Positions 16,818 to 25,275 of a stretch of 64,000 nucleotides of DNA are shown here, piece by piece. The notes under the pieces are model-generated. The model saw nothing but the letters and a program-made list of their open reading frames with translations. It did not search any database and was not told the origin of the DNA. This DNA comes from Acidobacteriota bacterium (GTDB taxonomy: Bacteria; Acidobacteriota; Holophagae; Acanthopleuribacterales; Acanthopleuribacteraceae). The stretch lies in NCBI GenBank assembly GCA_020637335.1, contig JACJWC010000008.1, positions 124,001 through 188,000 of the forward strand, given 5' to 3'. The number at the start of each line of letters is the position of its first letter. Within the stretch, counting starts at the first letter, position 1. The position numbers were made by a program, and so were the translations under genes.

Positions 16818-17915
16818 ATGACCCAACCACCCGCAATTCTTGACCGTAAAAACTCACCTGCTCAGGTTGGGATGCGCAGTGGCAAGGACCTGATAAACGC
16901 CACTCGCGCCTTCACCGATGAAGGCCGCCTACGCAGCTGGTTACATGTGATCAGCACTGCTGTTTTTTGCCTTTCTGCCTTGAGTATTGCGGCATTTGCG
17001 CCGCTGTGGCCGATACAACTCATCGGCTCGCTTTTGGCCGCGTTACTAATGGTGCGCCTGTTTATTACCTATCACGACTACATGCACGGTGCCATTTTGC
17101 GCCAATCGATTGGGGCCAAGATCTTCTTCTTCCTCTATTCAGGATTGGTGCTTGTACCGGCAAGCTCCTGGCGCAAAACCCACAATTTCCATCATGCCCA
17201 TGTGGGGGAAATCAGCTTAAAAAGTGTGGGGGCCTTTCCTTTAGTGACCCTGGCCATGTGGCATGAGACGTCTTGGTTACAGCGTTTGCGCTACCGGATT
17301 ATTCGCCACCCGCTGACTCTACTGCTCGGTTATGTCACGATTTTCGCCTTCAGTATTTGTCTATTGCCGTTTTTCCGGGAGCCCAAAAAACACTTGGATT
17401 CGCTTTTTGCGCTTTTTGCCCATGGCGCCCTCATTGCCCTTTTGGGTTGGGCCGGCGGATTTCAGGCGGTATTTTTTGCCATTCTCTTGCCCATGTTTTT
17501 ATCCGGCGCGCTTGGGGCTTACCTGTTTTTTGCGCAACATAGCTATCCCGACATGCAGGTGCTCTCCGAATCTGATTGGTCCTTTTCGGAGGCCGCTTTG
17601 GCCTCTTCCAGTTACCTTCAGATGAGCAAAATCATGCATTGGTTCACCGGGAATATTGGTTATCATCATGTACATCATTTAAATGTGAAGATTCCTTTTT
17701 ACCGCTTGCCCGAAGCAATGGCCGCGATCCCGGAGTTGCAATCGCCCGGAACGACCACGCTTGGGGTGCGGGACATTTGGGGCTGTTTCCAGGCTTGTCT
17801 GTGGGATGAAGAAAACAAAAGAATGGTCTCCTATCGGGATGCCAGACGCTTCAAGCGATTCGTATCCCCCTCCTATGGCCTTAAACCCTTGCAACCGACC
17901 CCTTCTGAAGAATAG
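16818..17915 (+). CDS. Fatty acid desaturase (DesA-type membrane di-iron enzyme)
   Basis: This 365-residue integral membrane protein has the three histidine boxes of acyl-lipid desaturases: HDYMH (residues 86-90), HNFHHAH (122-128) and HHVHH near residue 285. The boxes ligate the di-iron centre. Hydrophobic segments at about 45-85, 98-116 and 180-240 give the usual four-helix topology. It would insert double bonds into membrane fatty acids using oxygen and an electron donor, adjusting membrane fluidity. The N-terminus lacks a cytochrome b5 domain. I use ATG 16818 because GGAGG lies 6 bases before it; the frame is open from ATG 16794. It stands as a single gene. Confidence 0.9.
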   Translation: MTQPPAILDRKNSPAQVGMRSGKDLINATRAFTDEGRLRSWLHVISTAVFCLSALSIAAFAPLWPIQLIGSLLAALLMVRLFITYHDYMHGAILRQSIGAKIFFFLYSGLVLVPASSWRKTHNFHHAHVGEISLKSVGAFPLVTLAMWHETSWLQRLRYRIIRHPLTLLLGYVTIFAFSICLLPFFREPKKHLDSLFALFAHGALIALLGWAGGFQAVFFAILLPMFLSGALGAYLFFAQHSYPDMQVLSESDWSFSEAALASSSYLQMSKIMHWFTGNIGYHHVHHLNVKIPFYRLPEAMAAIPELQSPGTTTLGVRDIWGCFQACLWDEENKRMVSYRDARRFKRFVSPSYGLKPLQPTPSEE

Positions 17916-17986
17916 GATTCCAGTTCATAAGTGATCAAGCAGCATTTGATCAACTTACCTGCCTACTTTTTTTGGGGGAAGGCATC

Positions 17987-18451
17987 ATGGACAAGACGGA
18001 GTTGGAATTTCGGCGGGCGAAGCGTGCGGATGTTGTGTCAATCGTGGCCATGTTGGTCGACGATCACCTGGGTCAAAGTCGCGAACAATATGAGAACCCA
18101 CTGCCGAATTTTTATTACGATGCTTTTGCCGCCATCGATGCAGATCCCAATCAAGAACTCTGGATCGCTGAACAAGCGGGCCACATCGTGGGCACCTTTC
18201 AACTGACTTTAATTCCCTGTATCGGCCGCAAGGGGAGTTGGCGCGCAATGGTTGAGAGTGTTCGAGTTGCCGCCGCCTTACGCGGGCAGGGCATCGGTAA
18301 AGCAATGATGGCCCATGCGATCGCACGGGCGCGCGCTCGTGGCTGTCGCCTGTTGCAGTTGACCACCGATAAGCGTCGACCGGATGCCTTTCGCTTTTAC
18401 CAACAGCTCGGATTTGAAGCCAGTCACGAAGGGATGAAGCTCAACCTCTAA
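17987..18451 (+). CDS. GNAT family N-acetyltransferase
   Basis: This 154-residue cytosolic protein has a complete GNAT fold. LEFRRAKRADVVSIVAML is the first strand and helix, and LWIAEQAGHIVGTFQL the central strand. The acetyl-CoA site is VESVRVAAALRGQGIGKAMM, with the R-G-x-G-I-G/A motif, and RRPDAFRFYQQLGFEASHEGMKL closes the fold. The last segment is typical of small-molecule acetyltransferases of the AAC(3)-I or YhbS-like type; the substrate is unknown. ATG 17987 follows GGGGAAGG; the frame extends to TTG 17972 without need. Confidence 0.85.
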   Translation: MDKTELEFRRAKRADVVSIVAMLVDDHLGQSREQYENPLPNFYYDAFAAIDADPNQELWIAEQAGHIVGTFQLTLIPCIGRKGSWRAMVESVRVAAALRGQGIGKAMMAHAIARARARGCRLLQLTTDKRRPDAFRFYQQLGFEASHEGMKLNL

Positions 18452-18534
18452 TTATTCCGTTGCATTGATGGTGTTTGGTCATTGAAACGCAATGGGATCG
18501 CCTTTCTGGATAGTGTTCCTTGCTAGGGTAACGC

Positions 18535-19374
18535 TTATCGGCGCGGTTCACCTGCGGCCTCATTTCTGAGGTAATTGGCAATTTCCGACCAGCCAATATC
18601 AAGGGCCAGATCGGCTGGTGTTTTTCCTTGCGGTGTTCTGGCCTCTATCACGGCACCGAATTGGACGAGCAGCCGGACGATACCCCAATTGCCGGCTAGG
18701 GCTTCCTCGTGTAAGCGAGTCCAACCCTTATCATCGACCTGGGTTGCTAAGCCGGAATTGTGCATCAGGTCCTTTTCAACGGTTGGCAACACATTGGTGC
18801 ACATGGGGTGGTCCAGGAATCCGCTTAAACCTCTGGTTTGTGGTGCCTTTTCTGCTTTTTTGAACCATTTAGAGAGCAGGCCGCCCTGGCCTTTTGAACC
18901 GGAGGGTTCAAGCCAAATCTGACCTGGTTCCGGAAAGGTTAATCCCCACGCGAGGTCGTGTTCCTTGCGTTCTTCGTTGCTCATTTCCATGCGAATGATT
19001 TGGACGGTAAATCCGCCATAGGCTTTGTCCCGCTGGTTAATGAGCCAATCCGAGAGATCGCTGAATGGCGCGCTTACCCAATCACCCGCCTGGTAGGATT
19101 CCAGGTAATGCGGGCTATTGATTAGCTGACCGTGAAGCGTTTCCCCATCGAAATCCACATCGGTAACCCACATCTGTTCTACGGTGGGTTCATCCTCTCC
19201 GTCCAAGGTTTCGGAGAAGGGCAGCTTAATCATGGCGTAATCCAATGCGGGAATGATCCGTCTGCGTTCCCAGCTCAGCTCACGCCAAAAATATTTGAAG
19301 GTGGATTGGGCTGCTTGAATGGCATCGTGCATTTCAGGGTTGGTCGCATCGAAGAAAAAAATGGGGCTGGACAT
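18535..19374 (-). CDS. DUF2314 protein fused to ankyrin repeats
   Basis: This 279-residue protein has two parts. Residues 1-130 match DUF2314 (YegJ-like): DAIQAAQSTFKYFWREL, then AMIKLPF, EQMWVTDVDFDGETLHGQLINSP and AGDWVSAPFSDLSDWL. Residues about 190-275 form two to three ankyrin repeats (GWTRLHEEALAGNWGIVRLLVQFGA, then GKTPADLALDIGWSEIANYL). The linker is Lys/Gly-rich. No signal peptide is seen, so it is probably cytosolic. ATG 19374 with GGAG 7 bases upstream is better than TTG 19377. The function is unknown; DUF2314 often occurs in proteins associated with polymorphic-toxin immunity or stress, so a protein-binding role is plausible but unproven. Confidence 0.75.
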   Translation of the reverse strand: MSSPIFFFDATNPEMHDAIQAAQSTFKYFWRELSWERRRIIPALDYAMIKLPFSETLDGEDEPTVEQMWVTDVDFDGETLHGQLINSPHYLESYQAGDWVSAPFSDLSDWLINQRDKAYGGFTVQIIRMEMSNEERKEHDLAWGLTFPEPGQIWLEPSGSKGQGGLLSKWFKKAEKAPQTRGLSGFLDHPMCTNVLPTVEKDLMHNSGLATQVDDKGWTRLHEEALAGNWGIVRLLVQFGAVIEARTPQGKTPADLALDIGWSEIANYLRNEAAGEPRR

Positions 19375-19564
19375 CAATTGACTCCGAAATTTGGGTGGGA
19401 CTCATTAATCAGAGTAAAATCCCGCCTACTAATTTTCCATTAAAGAAAAAATTGCTAGCTGAAGCAAACGTTTCTAATCAGGATTTTTTTATTAATGTAA
19501 TCGGGTAATCAAAATCAGCCAAGCCCTTTTGTGCCATTTTTTTAATGTCCATGAAGGTTTTTGG

Positions 19565-21310
19565 TCAAGGTACGAACTCATGGCAGCCGCGGTCGGGGTT
19601 GGGATCGCGTAAGGTGCCCAAGCGGTCGACATCCACGCCCACATCCAGGCCGGAGTTAATCGCTGGACTGCCGATTAACAACAGGCCATCGGCGTCCAGA
19701 TTGGGGTTTTGCAAAAGCGAATTGGCGTCCGTACCCGAATGGGCCAGCCACTGGTTATAATCGAAAACAAGGCTGGAGCCCGAACGCGCATCGCGGAACT
19801 GCAAGCCGCCATTGACTGCAAAATAGATCTGATGGCTGAAATCGGGAAAGCCATCCAAAGCTGAAAGCCCTTCTGTCAGGCGAATTTCCAAGGCGCGTTG
19901 CGAGGCTCCACTGGGTTGGTAGAGCACGTTGTTGCGGCCCGTGACCTGAGTTGATGGTGAAACGGTTTCAAATTCCCAATCGTGCAGCGGCACGCCAAAG
20001 GTAATTGCCGATTGACCGCCCTGTGCTACATCGATCAAGGTGTTGTGGGCGAAAAAAGCGCGGATGGAACCGTAAATACCGATTCCCGCGTAGTTCGTGT
20101 GGCGGATCAGATTATTGACAGCCACATTGTCCAAGGACTCGTAGTACAGCGGATTGAGATCTAAGTCGAACCATTCGGGGGAGGTGTCGAACCCCAAGCC
20201 AATGCCCATGCCGCCCGTATCTTCAATTAAACAGCGTTCAACCCGGCTGAGAATACTTCCGCCCTTGAAATACAGGCCGTTGGTGGCGATGGCGTGAAAG
20301 TGGCTGTCGCGTACTTCGATCAAGTGACCGTTGACCACGTCCAACCCTTCAGCATTCGAGTTGTCGCGAACCCCGGAATTGTGAATGTCGCAGTTGTCGA
20401 TTAAAAGGTTATGGCAGAACGGGGTGACCTTGACACAATCGCGGCCTGTATCATGGATTTCGCAACCAATTAGGCTCACATTATTGGCGCCGTAACGGGT
20501 GGGTTGGCCCCAATCATAGGTGGTTTCCAGTTTGATGCCGTAGTAATAACCGCCGGAAATTTCCAGATTTTCGAGCCGTGTATTCCAGGCATTTTGGCGA
20601 ATACGAACGGTTTGATTGATATTGCTATCAGTGGTTGGTTGGCTGAGGTGGGCCCATTCGCCCGGTGCACTGCGCACGGTTAGATTGGGTTTTTGAATGT
20701 CGATCCGACCGTAGGTCCCATTGTGGAGTAGGATGGTATCCCCAGGATTAGCGCGATCGTGCGCGTATTGAGGCGTAAGGAAGGGCGAGCCGGCCGAACC
20801 GTTACTGGGTACATCACTGCCGCTGGGCGCTACATGCCAGGTTTGAGCTGCAGGCGGGTTGTCGGCCACGACATCTAGTTTACGCGCGGCCGATCCATTG
20901 GCATTGGTCGCAATCAGGCTGTAGGTTTTAAGCGGCGCATCCACGGTGAAACTCGCAGTCCCAGTTGCTGGGACGGTGCTGATTCCCGTCAAGTGGACAC
21001 CGGTCGCATTGAGGACTTCCCATTCAAGGGTCACCTGCTGACCCATCAGGATGCTGGGTGACTGCACCTCAAAACGAACAATGATGGGCTGGTCTCCGGG
21101 TGGATGACAAGCCGGATTCGCCATTTGGGATGCGACCATAATGAGATCGCGGATATCGATTTGGCCCGATGCATCCAAATCAAAGCTGGAATTGGCTGTC
21201 AACCACGCTGGGCATGCCATGTGCAAATCGGCCAGGTTTACGTCCTGGTCCTGGTTAAAATCGCCGGAACAGGCTTGAAAACTGATGAGCAGATAACAAA
21301 GCAGGGCCAT
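19565..21310 (-). CDS. Secreted dockerin-like / right-handed beta-helix protein
   Basis: This 581-residue protein has a short signal peptide (MALLCYLLISFQAC). It is followed by a dockerin-like pair of calcium loops: SGDFNQDQDVNLADL and SFDLDASGQIDIRDLIMVA. Residues about 75-150 form an Ig-like domain (IVRFEVQSP...VTLEWEVLNATG). The rest is a parallel beta-helix beginning with TWHVAPSGSDVPSNGSAGSPF and TPQYAHDRANPGDTILLHNGTY. Strand repeats follow, such as LIGCEIHDTG, LIDNCDIHNSG and VRDSHFHAI. The C-terminus DRLGTLRDPNPDRGCHEF resembles the anchor-type end common on secreted pectin-lyase-fold proteins. It is likely a surface or extracellular carbohydrate-active or adhesive protein. GGAGG lies 5 bases before the ATG. 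Confidence 0.8.
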   Translation of the reverse strand: MALLCYLLISFQACSGDFNQDQDVNLADLHMACPAWLTANSSFDLDASGQIDIRDLIMVASQMANPACHPPGDQPIIVRFEVQSPSILMGQQVTLEWEVLNATGVHLTGISTVPATGTASFTVDAPLKTYSLIATNANGSAARKLDVVADNPPAAQTWHVAPSGSDVPSNGSAGSPFLTPQYAHDRANPGDTILLHNGTYGRIDIQKPNLTVRSAPGEWAHLSQPTTDSNINQTVRIRQNAWNTRLENLEISGGYYYGIKLETTYDWGQPTRYGANNVSLIGCEIHDTGRDCVKVTPFCHNLLIDNCDIHNSGVRDNSNAEGLDVVNGHLIEVRDSHFHAIATNGLYFKGGSILSRVERCLIEDTGGMGIGLGFDTSPEWFDLDLNPLYYESLDNVAVNNLIRHTNYAGIGIYGSIRAFFAHNTLIDVAQGGQSAITFGVPLHDWEFETVSPSTQVTGRNNVLYQPSGASQRALEIRLTEGLSALDGFPDFSHQIYFAVNGGLQFRDARSGSSLVFDYNQWLAHSGTDANSLLQNPNLDADGLLLIGSPAINSGLDVGVDVDRLGTLRDPNPDRGCHEFVP

Positions 21311-21412
21311 TTATGCCTCCGAATAGTCTTTTTCATAAGCGATTGCGAAAAAGCGCTTCGGGATGCGACACAATTTTTTTTGGGGCTTAGGGCAGCGCGT
21401 CTGCCAATGGCC

Positions 21413-21847
21413 CTAAACCTTGAGGACCGACTGTTTTTCAACCAATTTTTGGTGCAGGTCTTTAATGGTTAAGCGATGAATTTTAAGGTCGATTTCGGCC
21501 TTAAACCGTTTCCATTCGTGGTGGAGTGGGCAAGGTGCCTTGTCAGAGCACTGGTCCAGACCCAGCACACAATCCTCACCATGTTCCTTGGGCCCATCAC
21601 AAGCCTGGACAATTTCTTCCAGGATGATGTCATTGGCACTGCGGCTCAGATAATACCCACCACCTGGTCCTTTTGTAGATTTGAGAAACCCGTGGTTTTT
21701 GAGGTTGAGTAATATTTTGGACAGGAAAGGTGTGGGGATATCAGTAGCTTGACCGATGGTTTGGACGGTAATCGGTTTTTCTGCTGGATGACCGGCCAGG
21801 AAAATCAAAGCACGTATGGCGTATTCGCAGGTGGGGGTAAAAAGCAA
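21413..21847 (-). CDS. Rrf2 family transcriptional regulator
   Basis: This 144-residue protein is an IscR/NsrR/RirA-type regulator. Its winged helix (CEYAIRALIFLAGHP...TPFLSKILLNLKNHGFLKSTKGPGGGYYLSR) is followed by three cysteines spaced C-x6-C-x5-C (EDCVLGLDQCSDKAPC) that could hold an iron-sulphur cluster. Rrf2 proteins of this kind sense cluster status, nitric oxide or iron. The start is TTG 21847. The gene is divergent from the sigma-54-controlled ABC operon, with about 270 bp between the starts. That operon has its own NtrC-type regulator, so the Rrf2 protein may instead control itself or another locus. Confidence 0.85.
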   Translation of the reverse strand: MLFTPTCEYAIRALIFLAGHPAEKPITVQTIGQATDIPTPFLSKILLNLKNHGFLKSTKGPGGGYYLSRSANDIILEEIVQACDGPKEHGEDCVLGLDQCSDKAPCPLHHEWKRFKAEIDLKIHRLTIKDLHQKLVEKQSVLKV

Positions 21848-21971
21848 GGGGAATACTCTCTTCCACGTAAAGTGATTAATTTTACCTCCATTTGGTTCTG
21901 CCTAGCAGATTAACGATGGTCCTCCAAAAAAAACCCAGCTTTTCGACGACTGGAATTGCCTCTTTTAGCAC

Positions 21972-22008
21972 TGTCCGATATCGAACACTCCCTGTGCGGA
22001 GCTGGACA
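21972..22008 (+). promoter_or_regulatory. Two tandem imperfect palindromes, candidate NtrC-type enhancer sites
   Basis: Site 1 (21972-21987) is TGTCCG-ATAT-CGAACA and site 2 (21993-22008) is TGTGCG-GAGC-TGGACA. Both fit TGTnCG-N4-YGRACA and their centres are 21 bp apart, two helical turns. They lie about 106 and 127 bp upstream of the start predicted from the -24/-12 promoter, the usual place for upstream activator sites. The likely binding protein is the regulator encoded by this operon at 26450 (inference). Confidence 0.6.
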
Positions 22009-22080
22009 CTGCTTTCGGTAGATCAGTTTGGGTCGATTTCCAAGTGGCTGAAAATAAATCAGTTGTTCCGGAATTTAATT

Positions 22081-22095
22081 TGGCATTGGGCTTGC
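22081..22095 (+). promoter_or_regulatory. Sigma-54 (-24/-12) promoter of the ABC transporter operon
   Basis: TGGCAT-TGGGC-TTGC carries GG and GC with exactly 10 bases between them, as in the sigma-54 consensus TGGCAC-N5-TTGC. The predicted start of transcription is near 22107. That excludes translation from ATG 22103 and supports ATG 22121, leaving a leader of only about 14 bases that begins with the GAGG ribosome site. Confidence 0.75.
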
Positions 22096-22120
22096 CCTTT
22101 AGATGGTGAGGATGGTGATC

Positions 22121-23359
22121 ATGGATCGGGTACTAGTGGCAAAACGAGATTATTGGAAAGTAACCACCCAAGTGGCGACCGGGTTGGTTCTGGTTGTTTC
22201 TGGCTTTTTCTTTCTGAAATGGTGGTTACAGCCGACGGTTTCCCTATCGCAGATCCGCACGGCAGAGGTGGAACGCGGCGATTTATCCACGGGTTTACGG
22301 GCCACTGGCACGATCCAGCCCGCAGAAGAGCAAGCCCTGGCCAGCACAACCAGTGCGGCGATTCAGGATGTTCTGCTTCAGCCGGGCGAGTCCGTTCAGG
22401 CGGGTGATTTGATTCTGCGTTTATCGGATCGCGACTTGCAATTGGAAGTGGATCGGTTAAGTGATCAACTGAGCCAAAAAAAAAATGACCGCACTCAACA
22501 GGAGTTGGTGTTCAAGGGCCAGATGATGGAACTGGCGCGCAACCTGGAAGTGGAGCAGTTGGAGGCCCAGGTCCGCAAAGCCTCCTTGGATCGTGCGGAG
22601 AAGTTATTTGAATTGGGCCTGATTTCGGTCGAAGCGGTGGATGAAAAGCGGCTGGAGTACGAAAAGGCCAAAGTTCAGATGCATCACCTGGCCGAATCGC
22701 AAAAGAACCAGGAGGCGACCCAGGCCAGCCAATTGGCCAAGCTGGATTCCGAAGTTGCGCAAGCCGAACGCACCCTGGCCGAAGCCAACCGCCAACTGAG
22801 TCTGACCCGGGTCCAGGCTGATCGATCGGGTGTTTTGACCTATGTCCTCAATGAGCCCGGTCGTTTGGTCAGCAAAGGCGAGGTCCTGGCCCGGGTCGCC
22901 AACATGGATGCGTTTCGCGTGGAAGCGAGTATTTCGGATTATTACGCAGGCCAAATCCAGAAGGGCCAACCGGTTAAGGTTGAAGTCAACAATCTGGAAT
23001 TAGAAGGTCAAGTGGAACGGATTTTACCGACAGTTGAATCGGGTGCTTTGGGCATTTGGATTGCCTTAAAGGAACCGAATCACGAGGGCTTGCGCCCTGC
23101 ATTACGGGTTCAAGCCCATGTTCTTACGGACTTGAAGCATCAAGTTCTGAAAGTGGCGAAAGGGCCTGCATTCAACGGTTCTGGTCGCCAAGATGTGTTT
23201 GTGATCCACGATGGCATCGCTGAAAAACGCCCAGTCATTTTGGGCGGTGAAAATCATCGCGAGGTCGAAGTTCTCGAAGGCCTAGAGGCTGGAGATCGAG
23301 TCATTATTTCCAATACTGAAAAATACCGTGACAAAAAGAAACTGCGTGTAAGGAGCTGA
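22121..23359 (+). CDS. HlyD/MacA-type periplasmic adaptor protein
   Basis: This 412-residue membrane-fusion protein has a single N-terminal transmembrane helix (about 17-38). It then has the lipoyl-like half motif TGTIQPAEEQALASTTSAAI and VLLQPGESVQAGDLILRL, a long coiled coil (about 115-225, LEVDRLSDQLSQKK...), and the second lipoyl half RSGVLTYVLNEPGRLVSKGE. The C-terminus is a beta-barrel (VEVNNLELEGQVERIL) plus a membrane-proximal domain. It bridges the inner-membrane ABC transporter to an outer-membrane channel; no TolC gene is in this window. Start: GAGG 9 bases before ATG 22121; ATGs at 22103 and 22112 are upstream in frame. It is the first gene of a six-gene operon. Confidence 0.85.
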   Translation: MDRVLVAKRDYWKVTTQVATGLVLVVSGFFFLKWWLQPTVSLSQIRTAEVERGDLSTGLRATGTIQPAEEQALASTTSAAIQDVLLQPGESVQAGDLILRLSDRDLQLEVDRLSDQLSQKKNDRTQQELVFKGQMMELARNLEVEQLEAQVRKASLDRAEKLFELGLISVEAVDEKRLEYEKAKVQMHHLAESQKNQEATQASQLAKLDSEVAQAERTLAEANRQLSLTRVQADRSGVLTYVLNEPGRLVSKGEVLARVANMDAFRVEASISDYYAGQIQKGQPVKVEVNNLELEGQVERILPTVESGALGIWIALKEPNHEGLRPALRVQAHVLTDLKHQVLKVAKGPAFNGSGRQDVFVIHDGIAEKRPVILGGENHREVEVLEGLEAGDRVIISNTEKYRDKKKLRVRS

Positions 23360-23362
23360 ACT

Positions 23363-24028
23363 GTGATTGAACTGAACGACATTGAAAAAGCGTATCGTAC
23401 CGAACGAATTGAAACGATTGCCTTGCAATCGATCCAACTCAAAATTCACAAAGGCCAATTTGTCTCGATTATGGGGCCGAGTGGCTGCGGCAAATCGACG
23501 CTATTAAATATTCTGGGTTTGTTGGACAAACCGAGCAAGGGCAACTATCTGTTAGACGGTCAGGCGGTCAACCAACTACCGTCCAAAAAATCTGCCCAAA
23601 CGCGCAATCAGAAAATTGGTTTTATTTTCCAGAGTTTCCACCTCATCCCGGACTTAAACGTCATGGATAACGTTGAAATCCCCTTGCTGTACCGAGGGGT
23701 AGGTCGCCAGGAACGAATGCGGCTTGTTGCGGAAGCATTGGATCGGGTGCAGCTCTCGGCGCGTGTTCACCATTACCCCAACCAACTCTCTGGGGGACAG
23801 CAGCAACGGGTCGCTATTGCCCGGGCCATTGTCGGTAAACCAGAACTTTTGCTGGCGGACGAACCGACCGGGAACTTGGATTCCCACATGGGCAATGAGG
23901 TCATGGACATTCTCAAAGAACTCAATCGCGACCACCAAACCACGATCGTTATGGTCACCCACGATGAACACCAAGCCAAGAAGACGGATGCCATTCTGCG
24001 CCTGTTCGATGGTCGATTGGTCGCCTAG
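23363..24028 (+). CDS. ABC transporter ATP-binding protein (MacB/LolD type)
   Basis: This 221-residue ATPase has all canonical motifs: Walker A GPSGCGKST (residues 38-46), Q-loop FIFQSFHLIP, signature LSGGQQQRVAIARAI, Walker B LLLADEPTGNLDS and the switch His in VTHDE. Sequence and length match the MacB/LolD/FtsE-like group that works with FtsX-type permeases in mechanotransmission, meaning energy is passed to periplasmic partners and no substrate crosses the membrane. GTG 23363 follows AAGGAG. It starts 3 bp after the stop of the adaptor gene. Confidence 0.93.
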   Translation: MIELNDIEKAYRTERIETIALQSIQLKIHKGQFVSIMGPSGCGKSTLLNILGLLDKPSKGNYLLDGQAVNQLPSKKSAQTRNQKIGFIFQSFHLIPDLNVMDNVEIPLLYRGVGRQERMRLVAEALDRVQLSARVHHYPNQLSGGQQQRVAIARAIVGKPELLLADEPTGNLDSHMGNEVMDILKELNRDHQTTIVMVTHDEHQAKKTDAILRLFDGRLVA

Positions 24029-24036
24029 GAGCTGAC

Positions 24037-25275
24037 ATGCATTCATTTAAACTCCTGTTAAAAGTCTTGGCGCGGCGCAAATTTTTTACCTTGGTCAATT
24101 TATTTGGGATTTCGTTTACCTTAATGGTTCTTCTGGTCGGTACTACCTTATTCGAAAACTTCCTGTTTCCGCGTGGTCCTGAGAAACGCAGTGATTTAAT
24201 GTTGGTCGCTCAACGTTTGGAAATGACCAATGACGACAACACCACCACTTGGACTTCCGATGCCGGCTATTATTTCCTCGATCGTTTTGTGCGGCCGATG
24301 AAGACCCCCCACAAGTTTGCGATCATGGGCAACGCCACTACGGTCATGAATTACCAATCGGGTGCCAAAGTCGAGCTGGCGATGCGCCCAGCTGATGGGA
24401 ATATCTGGGACATCCTGGATTACCAATTTCTGGCAGGTGGACCCTTTTCAGAAGCTCAAAACCAAGCGGCGGCCCAAGTGGCCATTGTCTCCAGAGGTAC
24501 GGCCGAAACTGTTTTTGGCACCGATCAGGTGCTGGGTAAATCGCTGGAAATCAACGGTTTGGTATATGAAGTGATCGGCGTTGTGCAAAATGTATCGCGT
24601 TTGGAGTCACGGGCATATGGTGAGGTCTGGGTACCGATCAACAGCCTGAAAGATCAGAGTTTTAAGGATAAGATCGTCGACGATTTTCTCGGTTTTTTTC
24701 TAGCCGAAAAAGCCTCTGATCTACCTTTGATCAAGGATGAATATGACGAGGTGATCAAAAATGTGGTTTTTCCCGATCCCAGTTTCACCGTCTTGAGGGG
24801 CGGTGCGGACAATAAGATCGAAATGATGGCGCGGAGTGTGTTTGGCGGCTATGAAAAAGAAACCCAAGCCGGCCAGTTGTTAGGCGTTATTCTCGGTCTG
24901 GTGCTCTTGTTTATGACCTTACCGGCAATTAACTTAATGAATCTCAACACCTCTCGGATTATGGAGCGCAGCTCTGAAATTGGCGTACGTAAAGCCTTTG
25001 GTGCAACCACATGGGACCTGATGAAACAACTCTTGCGCGAGAACCTCTTGCTGACGACGTTGGGCGGTTTGGTCGGATTGCTTTTGGCTGTTTTGGTCTT
25101 GAGTCTGATCGCCTCTAGCCAAATATTCCCGTATTTTGAGTGGCACCTTAACTTTCGGGTCTTTTTAGCGGGATTCTTTTTGGTCTGTGTTTTTGGTTTA
25201 TATAGCGGGCTTTACCCCGCCTTTAATATGTCGCGTCTGGAAGTGGTATCCAGTCTCAAGAGGAGGGCGCTGTGA
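24037..25275 (+). CDS. FtsX/MacB-type ABC permease, first subunit
   Basis: This 412-residue protein has one transmembrane helix at the N-terminus (about 19-40, FTLVNLFGISFTLMVLLVG). A periplasmic domain of about 230 residues follows, then three C-terminal helices. The FtsX signature is in RIMERSSEIGVRKAFGATTWDLMKQLLREN and the final helix GLYSGLYPAF. The N-terminal domain resembles the MacB periplasmic core. It probably pairs with the next gene as a heterodimer, driven by the ATPase at 23363 and linked to the adaptor at 22121. The substrate is unknown. It starts 8 bp after the ATPase stop and overlaps the next gene by 4 bp. Confidence 0.88.
   Translation: MHSFKLLLKVLARRKFFTLVNLFGISFTLMVLLVGTTLFENFLFPRGPEKRSDLMLVAQRLEMTNDDNTTTWTSDAGYYFLDRFVRPMKTPHKFAIMGNATTVMNYQSGAKVELAMRPADGNIWDILDYQFLAGGPFSEAQNQAAAQVAIVSRGTAETVFGTDQVLGKSLEINGLVYEVIGVVQNVSRLESRAYGEVWVPINSLKDQSFKDKIVDDFLGFFLAEKASDLPLIKDEYDEVIKNVVFPDPSFTVLRGGADNKIEMMARSVFGGYEKETQAGQLLGVILGLVLLFMTLPAINLMNLNTSRIMERSSEIGVRKAFGATTWDLMKQLLRENLLLTTLGGLVGLLLAVLVLSLIASSQIFPYFEWHLNFRVFLAGFFLVCVFGLYSGLYPAFNMSRLEVVSSLKRRAL

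Noticed and set aside
21378..21421. Inverted repeat with a T/A run downstream of the Rrf2 gene
   Set aside because: Read in the direction of the Rrf2 gene the run is A, not T, so it is not an intrinsic terminator for that gene.
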